Positions 12,345 to 23,081 of a DNA stretch of 64,000 nucleotides are shown here, piece by piece (the stretch's first letter is position 1; every line of letters starts with the position of its first letter). The position numbers were made by a program, and so were the translations under genes. Source of the stretch: Entonaema liquescens. Taxonomy: Eukaryota > Ascomycota > Sordariomycetes > Xylariales > Xylariaceae. The notes beneath the pieces were generated by a model. The model was not told where the DNA came from. It searched no databases and saw only the letters and a program-made list of their open reading frames with translations. The stretch spans positions 682,001 through 746,000 of the forward strand of contig CADCSX010000001.1 in assembly GCA_902805475.1 (NCBI GenBank), written 5' to 3'.

Positions 12345-13762
12345 ATGTTCGGTGCATTCAGATACAACGAAAGAACGAAGGAACACGATCACTTTAAACT
12401 GGCTGATCACCAGTCCTCTCCCATGCAAGAGAGAGAATATGTGCGCACAGCTTGCGACTTATGCCGCGCCAAAAAGGCAAGTTGTAAAACCTACGCCCAA
12501 CGGTTCGCCATAACTGAGGCCAGCTAACCAGATAATCGTTTATAGGTAAAATGCAATGGAGACAAGGACGAATGTGATAGGTGCACAGCTTCCTCGAATA
12601 AATGTACATACACCCTAAGTTCTGGAACTGGACCGGGCAGAAAACGCTTGCGTAAGGCGTCAGTCACCACAAGCACAAGACCAAAATCGCAAAGTCGATC
12701 ACCGCGCTGTCCTCAGCGAAAGCCTGCAGCTAGAGGGTATAAAAGCGGTAGCAATACGCCTACAGCGAGCCAACTCACACCAGGCTCAATCACCACTGGC
12801 ACGGCGATCGAGAACCCTATCTTGAGCCAATCTGAGCCTACCCCAACAATAGGATGGCCAATATCCGATTCAGATATTCACAGTCTGCTCAACCTTCCAG
12901 CAGATATGGAGCCCTTTGAAGGGAGTGGATTCGATTTTGCTCCAGGTAAGCTCTTATTTTTCACATCATTGTAGTATAACCTCAAATGGGACCCCGAGTA
13001 AAGCCTACGTCGCTAACATTAACCCCAGAGGCGTTTCCAGGGCATATGTCAATGTCACATAGTGACCAGTCGCCAAGTAAATCGCATCAAGTACCGTCAT
13101 CGGAGAATTTCTCACCCTTACTCGGCCTACAATCTCCAGGGCCCCTAGATTCAGCTCCTGTCCTTTTATCATCCTCGCCTACGCAAATACACTTTGCACA
13201 GGGTTCGACGAATAGGCATAGCCCCGAAACTTTGAGTACACCTGCAGCATCCAGTACATCAAGCCCGGGGCCAAAGTGCGGATGCTTGAGTGCTCTACTA
13301 CATGTATTCGAAGATACGGGTGTTCAGATCACATCCAGTCCGGACGTGGCGACCGATATCCTCTTCCAGTGTCTGCAGCGAGGAATGCAAGAATGTCAGG
13401 CGATGCTATCCTGCCAAGAATGTGATACGAGTGTCAAAAGCCCAATACTCCTCGCTACGCTCGGCAACCAATTAGCAGCCATTGCCCGCGAGCTTGTCAC
13501 TCGATTCGTTCAATGCAAAGCTCCGGAAACAGCCCCAGTAATATTCCAATTTGGACGGTACTCTATCGAAGGCACTGGCATGCAGACTCGACTCCTGCGA
13601 GACATGGTTGCATTGCATGTCCGGGACTTATATAGCTTATTGGATCGTTGTAGGCTTACTATTGACTTGGTTCCCGGGCCGTCCTCAATACTGGATCATG
13701 CAAAGGTCGAAGTCAACAAACTCCACGAAACATTGTCGGAGAGCTTAGAGTATAAGCAGTAG
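12345..13762 (+). CDS. AflR-like Zn2Cys6 transcription factor
   Basis: Inferred exons 12345-12476, 12546-12945 and 13029-13762 encode about 421 residues. Splicing exon 1 to exon 2 creates a perfect Zn2Cys6 zinc cluster, ACDLCRAKK joined to VKCNGDKDECDRCTASSNKC, spaced C-x2-C-x6-C-x6-C-x2-C-x6-C. Intron 1 (69 bp) begins AG|GCAAGT, a GC-AG donor, with a GCTAAC branch site and TTTATAG acceptor. Intron 2 (83 bp) is GTAAGC...GCTAAC...CCCCAG. After the zinc cluster come a basic patch (GRKRLRK) and a Ser/Pro/Thr-rich linker, then a C-terminal region from KCGCLSALLHVFED to LATLGNQLAAIARELV that matches the AflR-type regulatory domain of secondary-metabolite cluster activators. Expected role: nuclear activator binding palindromic promoter sites. 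The first in-frame ATG is used; a second at 12423 would remove 26 residues and keep the zinc cluster. Its only recognisable cluster-type neighbour is the decayed PKS 5 kb away. Confidence 0.88.
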
Positions 13763-16616
13763 CTTTAGTTAATGATATCTCATGCATCTTCACTTATATC
13801 TTAGTCCACCGTTATTTATACACAGTTGTTTATACGGTGTCTAGTTTCTGAGTCCGACTCCTCCAATCAAGGCTGGTGCTAAAACGATTAAAAAGCGAAG
13901 ACAGTTCCATCCTAAAGTAGAGCTGCCGGATATTGCCCCTGCATACCCGTCATCAAATAAGAATATCGACAGAACTGGGCTCTCGCCTAATTTCATAGCT
14001 ACAACAGCATGGGGGTCTTATCTGAGGCGACCACATCAACTTCCCCTTCTAGAAGCAGCATTGCACGTTTAGGGCTACAAGAGATATGTAAGGACGTTAG
14101 GCGAGAGATCGATCCATCATATTAGGTTAAAGCCACGTGCAGAACTTAAGGTTATTGCACATTATTCGAAGGCTGACCAGTTTGTGACACCGATAATTGA
14201 GTACTCAAAGTAATTACAAAGGGATAAAACTCTTTTTTTAGTAGGGCCGGTTTCCCCTAAGCCCGAAACCATGGCCCTTGCAAGGTCACGGTGTCGTTAA
14301 AAGACTTACAAATGCATCCCTAAGCTTGTTCCAGGGATTTTTCAGTTGTCGTAACACCAAGCCTCTTTGAAGTTGAGAGCTGAAAACCCGTACAGAGGTG
14401 TCAGACCGGCCTAGGGGTATGCTCACAACATTCACATCTAGTGCTAGTTGATACAAGGATCATTGACGCATATGCCATAAGACGTAACACTGCATGAGTG
14501 TTAGGTGAGCACTTTGATTAAATTTCCTATGTAGGGTTATTTTCAAGTTATCAGCTAACCCCGAGAGGTATATATCAAAGAGCCGTTAGGTCCGCATAGT
14601 CTGTTCCCCACTGTACATTCCTATCCATTACACCATTACAGCTGCTCCGCGAGGTCGCGCTGCGTATGTGACACGGTTCGTCTCTCATCCTGTGGTAAAG
14701 ATGTTGCTGCTTGAAACATTTAGCCGCTATACCGCTCAACCGAGTCGCGCATACTACATGCCCACAAGACTTGCCGTGTGCCACGGAGATGACAACTCCC
14801 CTAGAGATCCACTACGCATGCCGAGGCTAATGCATGACATCCAGCTTTCAGCTACACGTGTATTCTGCCGGTCTAATGGGTGGAAAAAGTGAAGGGAACT
14901 CAAAGCGATCAGCTCTAGACGATACCGTGTTTCTATGATAAGGAACATCACTGAGGTAATATACCCCGAATATGATCCCCAGCATCTTCCAATACTGAAG
15001 CCAAGCGCGCCTCACTTCCGAACCATAAGGCTGACGAACAGGTTGTGTGAGTGGACACCCTTTCAATTATGAACTTTTATACAATTTATCACTCCGGAAT
15101 ACCCCCACGCAACCGCCAGGAGTTGCCGTGCCGACCGGCGAGTGTTGCCACCGGCCCTATCCTCATGATTAAATAACTTTTGGGGATCAACAAATGCTCA
15201 CCGCCTTCAGAAAACTTGCCACACCTTGGTAGGTGCATCACCGCCACGTCCTCCGAGTTTTCTCCTTCATAGGTTATCCCGATCCTCCGCCTGCGAAAAC
15301 TAGCAATGTGCCAACCCGTACGGTAAGCGAGGAGGGTGAATCTAGAAATAGCATCACAGCAACGAACCCCCAGTAGAGCTAGGGATCTCGGATGCGGACT
15401 TTGCATTTGAACGCGTAGATGGTGGGTCCCTGGACATGGGAAAGACCAGAAGACTGAACAGACCGAATCGTGGAAGTTCTGATTGGAAAGAAAGAGATAC
15501 CTGACCTGGCCCGGTGTCTGAACATGAGAGGGGTCTGTACCACCTATATATATGCCTCTAAAACCCCTTCGATCATCTCCACAAGCCTGTGGAACAGTCC
15601 TCAGACGATTCAGTACCTCAGGTAACAGCCAGCAGCCCAAAAATGTGACCGGGTGTATCCGGCGTGGATCTGGCACAGCAAGCCTGCTTCACGAGGAACG
15701 CAATAATTGGGCCCCAAGGAGATGCAGTGCATGGGAAAGGACTGGTCACTTTTATTCTCCAACTGCCTACCGTGAAGCATCGACCGGAGTATTATAATAA
15801 GAGTATCTGCGGAGTCCGTCTTGCAGACAACATACATCGTGTTTGGTCAGTCCCTACTGAAACGACGCTGTCTCCACTTACGGCCACGTAGAATGGCTCC
15901 GTGGTTCTGTAACGGGGAGGTGGTTCCGCTCCCTACCTGCCACCGAAGACCATATGCGAGGTTTAGGAAATGCCGCATCGATATGGGATATTGGACGAGA
16001 AATCCGGGGTCGTCATGTCGAGATCGTTCCACTTGTCCTCGCTAGAGGAAAGCCCGTGGTTTTTTCAATGGAGGGGTTCATAATAGTTGTACCCTTTGAT
16101 GTGATCGTACAAGCTGCTAGGGATGAAACGTAATTTAGTACTTAATGTATGTGATACTGGTGTAGTATCATCTCCATGGTGTGGCCATTCCACTTCCAAT
16201 GGTAACATCTATGTAGGAGGTAGATAGGTAGTATTGATTTTGTAATACAAGGCATTCGGCCTTCAGCTTCGTATTCGGTCGTCATCTGCCAAAATGGGGA
16301 TAACATGGGTAACCTCGTAGACAACATCGATCCTAATCAGCTTCATACACAAGGCGACACGCAATCTTGTCCATCACGGAAATAACACTCACATAAAGGT
16401 TCTCTATCGTCTAGTCACAGTTAAGCATCACATCTAGAAACTTCATAAAAATATTGGTATCTTCTTGCTCGCATCTAGGAGGGATATAAGAACATCCGCT
16501 ACCAGTTGTTGGTAACGGTCAAGTACAAGTCAACGCTAACGCACGCGCTTCCGTAAACGCCATCTGACAGTCCAAGATGATGAATAACCTCCCTCCTCAA
16601 ATCGATTATTGATCAT
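13763..16616. other. Gene desert with broken frames
   Basis: No gene can be supported. Open frames reach 195 codons (15089-15676, minus) and overlap frames on the other strand near 15.5-16.0 kb, but none shows a family motif. The stretch at 13.9-14.2 kb (plus) looks faintly protein-like with stops. Possible eroded genes of the former cluster, unproven. Confidence 0.45.
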
Positions 16617-17778
16617 TTAAGCGCTGCGAGACTTGATGAACGCCATCGTCGGGAGGATGTTCGGCGCGAAGCGTTCGAAGACTTCCCACCAGGACAATCC
16701 AGAAGGGTGCATCAAAGTCTCATTCTCGAAGTCGGCCTGTTGGTGTGGGGCGATGTGGTTAGAAAACCAACCAGCGGTGTCGATCCAGGCACGCAGAATC
16801 TCGCCGCTCTGATCGAACCACTCCTCTGAATCCTCAAGGGACGGGTCCGTTGGGTGCTGTCTCCACTGCCTGAGGACGGTTCCGGGAAGCACCTCAGCAG
16901 CATTTTCAACATGATCGATGAGCGGGTCGTACTGGTTGGTAGGAGGTGCAACAATAGTACGCGATCCGAAGAGACGTGAGATGGCCAGCGGACTCCAATG
17001 TTCGTCCGTCATGATCAGTGCCTTTGAGACGAGGACGTGCCTGAGCGACCTCGGGGCGGCAGGAGTGAAGAGCAGCTCGAATGTCCAGCAGGCTTCGTCG
17101 TAATTGGGATTCTTGGCGGACGGGATGATGAGGTTCTGAACCTCGGAGGTCAAGTCTCCCACTACAATTATAATTGTTAGCTTCTGTAAGTGCTTATGGT
17201 TGAAGCCATAATGGTAAGAGAATTATGAGTATGACAGGCGGTAATAGATCACACAATTAAACGAAATCGGAGGATTGGTAGACTTACAATGAATTCTGGA
17301 CGAGTCCCAGTAGACAAAGTCAGTACGGGGGCAGAACCATGTTTTGGTTCCATTTCCAAGCGTAAAGACCCCGCCCTCCTCGAAGGCAACGCGGCGTGAC
17401 AAACTACAGACGTAGGCCAACGCAGGAGGGACTGACGGACACAGAGGTCACGGGTCAGGATGACGTGGTGAGGCTCGCGGTCGCCCATCGCGTACTAAAC
17501 ACAATAATTTGTTAGAGATACATTGCCAATGGATGAATAAAAGGGTCGTAGGAGTGATAAAGTTTATTTACCTTCCAGATCATACGACGGACATGATAGG
17601 GCAAAGAGTTGAACTGAGGGAAACTCGGAGGCTCGTTGTCGGTGTTGTCAGAGTCTGAATGTTCAGAGATGTCGTCAATTTCCATGCTAATGGCGATTTT
17701 CAGAGTCTCTTCAATCTCGGGACCCCAAACAAGGCTCGTGGCCTCCTGGAGCTGTCCAGAAACCCCGAGGTTATTCAT
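16617..17778 (-). pseudogene. 2EXR-domain protein gene with a frameshift in exon 2
   Basis: Three exons on the minus strand: 17778-17572, 17494-17288 and 17161-16617. Intron 1 (77 bp, GTAAAT...TCTAAC...TTTAG) and intron 2 (126 bp, GTAAGT...GTAG) both look normal. Exon 1 ends with FPQFNSLPYHVRRMIWK, the opening of the fungal 2EXR domain (F.FNxLPxExRxxIW). Exon 2 starts in frame with YAMGDREPHHVIL, but the rest of the domain (PPALAYVCSLSRRVAFEEGG, WFCPRTDFVYWDSS) lies in another frame. That second frame is the one that joins exon 3 correctly (LGDLTSEVQNLIIPSAKN), so a net +1 or -2 change lies within about 50 bp of exon 2. Exon 3 encodes 181 open residues. 2EXR proteins are common in Pezizomycotina and of unknown function. 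The lesion may be a true pseudogene mutation or a sequencing error; everything else is intact. Confidence 0.75.
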
Positions 17779-20318
17779 CTTCAGTGCTGGGAACAAGAGG
17801 GTGGTGATGTTGTTCAGTTTGTGTGTGATGGCACACAAGTTTGGCAGTGAGAGAAAAGAGAGTAGTAGATGGAGGTTGTGATATAAAGACACGAGACTCC
17901 AGTAAAAGGTGCACTTGTGTTAAAACCTGCAATTGTGAACTTGAAGGTCGTGAAGAGGAGGGACACATAAATAGGAATGGTGGGGGGGAAGCACTGGTAT
18001 TTATACTTGCCCAAAAACCTAAGGCACGAAACTATCTCGACATAATTACGGGTACTCTTTGAAAAATTCGATTTGCTAAAGTCGTGAGTAAGGCTATCAA
18101 CAGTTCAAAAGGAAGTCTCAACCACCTTAGGAAGGAAAGAACCCGAGCAATGTACTGTACTAAACAAGAGGTACATGTATTATTCGACTGTAGCCAGTCG
18201 TAAATTATAAGTTAAATATTCGTAGCTATGATACGGATTCGAGTCACACATTGTGACTAGGTTGTTAGTTGTTGTTCCGAGTTCGATGAACGAGAAGGAG
18301 CTATCGTTATGTACAGTCCAATAGATGCACTTGACTTATACGAGTATTGGCTATGTTCTGATAGAAATGTACAGAGCCGACGTCATCTTAAGTCCTTCGA
18401 CAGATCTCAATCGTAACAAGCATCCTTTCATCCCTTGATATAGTTAGTAAAGCATGCACACTTTAGCGCCTTTAAGCACCAAACACTAGTAGTTAATACA
18501 GTACAGGTTAAAATGTCCTTATTGCGGTTGAGTCACGGAGTTTGCCCAACGCAGACGGGAATCGGTCAAAAGAGTTGGAATTGGGCTACTTACCATTCGT
18601 CTGAAGACTGATATAACTTTCAAGCACGTTTGAGTTGGAAGTAATCCTCCAAGCTCTAGGTAGTTATGCTTAGTTGCCATACTAGCTGTTTGGTGGTTTA
18701 TTGTCTTGCATTATGCCAGAAAAGGGGCGAACAAAAAGCCTATAGGGATAAAGGACCCTGTAACTCTTGTCTATGGCTAGCTCATGAGATAGGCAGCAGT
18801 TGACTCACGGATAATCAATTTTAAGAGTCTAGTAAAGCATGATAGACAGAAATGAGATCTGCTTTCTTGACGTGTAATAGACGATCGCTTAGGGAGGAAT
18901 ATGAGCTGAGGCATATAGACGGGGGCAAACAATAGAGAAAATAATTTTTATATCATGACAAGTACAGTTTTAATTGCAATTTTTATTTCTGTGTTTAAAA
19001 ATCCGTCAACAAACACAGTTGTGACTCAGGATGTAAATATCTGCTGCCGAGTATAAAATCAACAAGCTGAGAGTATAGTCATTGCTTAATGACTACCTAG
19101 GTACCTATGTTGAGGTTTATGTACATGCAGGAGTGTCATGTAAGTGCGGGAGAGTTGCAGATGTCGAAAGTATCACGACTGTATAGACGCTATTAGGTAA
19201 TTGGTCTGTACGCTAATTACCTAATGTTATGTACCTTAACTACCTGAGTCAGGCCGAAAAAATTATTACACCGTGACGAAGATAGGTATGGGACTATATG
19301 ATTCACTTGAGATTCTAAATTTTTTTTCCCTTTCTTTCTTCCTCTTTTTTTTTTTTTTTTTTTTTTTCAAAAATTTTTTTTTTGGCGCCCCCGAGCCGTG
19401 TTTAGGAAACTACGTTCAAGCCGAGGAATCTCAATTGATTATCGTACTTCGTAGTTTCCCTCGTACATTAGACCAAGTCCGGCTCCTGGAAATGGGGGTT
19501 TCAGCCTCCCGGACATAACTTGACCCACACGGAGATCAACTTTTCCACATACGGCGGTACCGACCATGAAGTACCGAGTATACTTAGGGAGCTACCTGAT
19601 AGCATCATGAGAACTGAATAGTAAATGTCATTATGTTCGACGTTGTTAATGATGTGCTCTTAATTAAGGGCCACTCTATGTTAATTCCAATATAATTCTC
19701 TAGCAGATTGATTGCTATTTTACTCAATAAAATATCTATACTATTTCAACCATTGAATTCGGTTGTTCGGCTGACGTGCATGTCAAGATCGAACATCGTA
19801 AACACGGATAAGGCTAGAAACGTCAAGATGCTCGATACGCCCGTCTCGCTTATAAGACTAGCGCTGACTTCGTTCTGCTCGTTTGGAATACTTCTGAGGG
19901 GAAACGGGGAGCAAGGGGTTAAGGCTAGCAGGGTTTAGAATCCCACCTCGTGTTAAGAGTTGGGCATTCTGTCTAATTCTGTAGCCTTAATCCTGACCCA
20001 TCCAATTACAGGGCTCGGTTCGTTCAGTTTTAGTTTTAACGTCGCCGAGAACTCAGCCCCCCAAGAGATCTAATTATGCTTAGCCATTGGGTTACTTTAG
20101 GGCCCAGGGGTAAAAGAAGCAGGAGAAGTAAGAGGGTTGATAGTTGGTCTCTTCTAATCCTGCAGCCTAGGTAAGCTTTCTCTATTGTATGTTCCTGTTC
20201 TCCTAACGCGCGTTAAATGATTTTCTTCAACAAATGGTGGGATCGTGGGATGTTATCGGCATAACGTGCGCGTAGGCTCATCTCATGTATCGGCTTGCGC
20301 TTTTGTTCTGCAGCAGCA
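17779..20318. other. Intergenic, no gene seen
   Basis: AT-leaning sequence between the minus-strand 2EXR gene and the plus-strand lectin-like gene. It has many stops, a long T tract near 19.33-19.38 kb, and a TACCTAGGTA palindrome near 19.09 kb. No motif-bearing frame. Confidence 0.55.
19321..19382. repeat. Poly-T / pyrimidine tract
   Basis: About 60 bases almost entirely T, with an uninterrupted run of more than 20 T, ending beside a GGCGCC palindrome. Could be the poly-A end of an old minus-strand retroposon or simple-sequence expansion; no LINE or SINE body was recognised next to it. Confidence 0.6.
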
Positions 20319-22141
20319 ATGCAGAATCATCGCCAAAATGCGCCATTTGACGATAATAAATACTATTTTCCGCCCAATACGCTGACATCTAGCCAGTCTC
20401 AACCATGGCTCGAGGTAGCTCCGGTACGAGACGAGCAAGCTACCCCAGGGTTGCAGCCAATATCGCACGATGGACACAAGTACGCAGACGTAACGACGTT
20501 GGGGGGAAGACAGGATGGAGCGGCGCCGTATAGAACACAGGGGACGGCTCATGCAGACGAAATTACTTCGCAAGGGCTACAGCCAGTCCCTATGACCGCG
20601 ACGCAACAATACCTAGCGCAATCGCAATCGCAATCGCAATCGCAGTTTCAATGGCCCAATCATCCAAACGTGAGCCAACATTATGGGCAATCATATCAGA
20701 CTTTGCCATCATCACAAGTTTCTGGATTTTCCAGCGAGAACCTGATGTATGGGCCTCCACCAGCTCACTCGAGTGTCGGAAACCAATATCCCAATCCTTA
20801 TGCCGCAGGTGGCGCAGGTCCGTCATGGGTAAAGGATGAGCATCAGATTTTGGGTAACGGTAAAGAGGTGAGGATGAAGCGTTGGGTATTATGGGCCATA
20901 GTTGGTGCTATAGTGTTCCTCATTGGACTCGGTGCAACCCTAGGAGGTATTATGGGAAGTCGAACCAGTCACCAAGAGATGAAATCGAATATGACTTCCA
21001 ACAGCACATCACCCAGCCCACCGAGCTCGACACCAACACAATCGACGCCAACAGAATCAATGCCAACGCAATCTATCAAGGCCGGTTCCAGGTTGGCCGT
21101 GACCGGATATAGGACCGGTTCGGATTACAGCATTCGTCTTTTCTTCCAGGATGAAGACAACCAATTACGATTCACAGATAAGGAGAGTACCGGTGCCAAT
21201 TGGACTAAAACAACAGTTTTGGATACCCTGCCATATCAGCCCATGGAAAATGGATCGATAACCGCGGGGTCCTATTTACTCGCGGACCCGGTGGTGAGTT
21301 TCATACCTGTGTACGACCGTATGCGCATTGCTAACTGGAGCAGCCAAATCTTGAGTTCTTCTATGAGGATAAAGACGGTATAATTCGGGGCCAAAACTTC
21401 AATTTTGACTTTGAAAACGGAAAATTCCCTGCCAAAGGCGTAGTTGGGACGATAAATTCATATCCCGTACAGACAGCTGGGAAAACGCGAATATCGTGCT
21501 ATTTCCCATACATTACCTCGCAGGACGCGAATAATGCCATACGATGGAGCATGTTGAAAGGTCAAAATGCGAGTAATCTCTCGGCCCCGTGGTGGATTAA
21601 TGATACGGATTGGAACATCAAAGCGTCCAAGGGGGGTGGTATGGTTGTACTTCCGATCGCCCAGAAATATAAGAACGCGGGAGGCATCGTCTATCGGAGT
21701 AATGAGGGTATGCTGTCACTCAAAATCCGCAACGGATTAGAATCTTCCAACGATGAGGTGGCATGGAGGAAAGGGGCTCTATCGAAGAAAATCCCAGCCG
21801 ACACGTCCATTGGCGCCTTCACCGTCGGGCGACCATACGATAGTAACAACCAAATTAACACATATATACTATACCAGGACGATGACGGGACGATACAAGT
21901 AGTATGGCAAGACGACGATACGGGCTGGAAAGGGCCTCAAACCTATGATGCGCTAGAGGGAGCGGAGAAAGGAGCGGATATTGCTTGCTTAACTCCTGGA
22001 GCCTACGATCCCGCGGGTATAGGCATATCTAGGGAGCAGAATATGAACCGGTGCTTTTTCCAGGTGGGCGGTGGAAATGTTAAAGAGGTATGGTTTGACG
22101 GTACCGACTGGAAATCAGTGGGAATCGTGCCAATGTCATAG
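20319..22141 (+). CDS. Membrane-anchored fucose-lectin-like protein
   Basis: Exons 20319-21293 and 21344-22141 encode about 590 residues. The 50-bp intron is textbook (GTGAGT, GCTAAC branch, GCAG) and restores one frame (...LADPV joined to PNLEFFYEDKDG...). Residues 1-187 are a low-complexity, Gln/Ser/Pro-rich region without a signal peptide, including a short SQSQSQSQSQ run from CAATCG-type repeats. A single hydrophobic segment (KRWVLWAIVGAIVFLIGLG, about 188-213) predicts a type II membrane anchor. It is followed by a Ser/Thr/Pro stalk and a C-terminal ~330 residues of repeated short strands such as RLFFQDEDNQLRFTD, FFYEDKDGIIRG, TYILYQDDDGTIQVVWQDD and VKEVWFDGTDWKSVG. These resemble the blades of the fungal fucose-specific lectin beta-propeller (AAL type). 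Sugar binding is inferred; blade ligands were not mapped. The lectin domain would face outside the cell. Confidence 0.82.
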
Positions 22142-23081
22142 AAGTGTATATACAGCAGCGAGGGATTAGAAGCATATTATACCCAGTTTCAGATGAATAT
22201 AACAATTGAAGTTAACAATTGAAGTTCTAAATCAAGAGTTAAATGAGTATCTATCTAAACCCATCGAGGTGTAAATGCATTATGTATATGAGCCTCGAAG
22301 ATAAAGCAGATGCTACATATGCAACCGCTAGCTTTTAAGTTCGCATTACCTAGGTACTCATGCCCGGACTTACCTAATGTTGTAGAAGTACCCAAGTACT
22401 AACACCGATTGCCCCGCCGCGGCGCTCCCCAAAGCACGCGATACATGTAGAATCCCGAGTTAGCCGATAAGATAAGGGGGTGATGGTGTATCAGCATTAT
22501 CAGCACTTATCAGCACTTATCAGCAAGCACATCGGAGTTGCTTGGCAACTGCGCTGCTGCTCACTCTCACCTTTAGCGGCAACATCCATTTGTGCCTTTT
22601 CTCTTTTCTGCTGAAACTAGGGAGTCGCGTGTCGTCGGATTTCGCCTTGACGTAGAAGCATTTCCATATTTCATTCACTTCACTTTCCTAATTTAAAACC
22701 GTCACCTTTTTATACGTGTATTGCGCAGGCTCGAGCGCCTTTGAGTCCCCTGTAAGTTTAGTAGGAGGAAAGTCCGCGTCTACTTTTAAAGATGGTTGAG
22801 GCTAGGACCTCAACCCCTCAACTCAACTCCTCAAAGATGACATTCCTAATTGTATCGTAATTAAAGACTATCGCTAACTTCCCCTCTTCGCAGTTCTTCA
22901 ACAATTCTTATCCCGCCCCCGGAGGGTCGGAGGGTTTCGCCACAATAGCTAGTGGCTAACTATAACCAAGCTCGATTAATTTAATCAAGATCTCCTTTAG
23001 AGACTCCATACATCTTTTTGCGCTTCTATGACTTCCCCGGCGATATCCCTTTATGCGACCTGAGAGAGTCTGGATTACAGG
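22142..23081. other. Intergenic between lectin-like and FYVE-RING genes
   Basis: Contains the 3' flank of the lectin-like gene, a short tandem TATCAGCACT repeat near 22.49 kb and a TACCTAGGTA palindrome near 22.35 kb. The last ~300 bp are pyrimidine-rich, as expected for a fungal promoter or leader of the next gene. Confidence 0.55.
22486..22524. repeat. Short tandem repeat, TATCAGCACT-like
   Basis: Three to four imperfect 10-11-bp units (TATCAGCATT, ATCAGCACTT and so on) in tandem, about 550 bp upstream of the FYVE-RING start codon. Confidence 0.7.

Noticed and set aside
15089..15676. 195-codon minus-strand open frame
   Set aside because: No domain motif, Arg/His/Cys-rich composition typical of an antisense shadow, and it sits in a gene-dead stretch. 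Kept only as part of the desert description.
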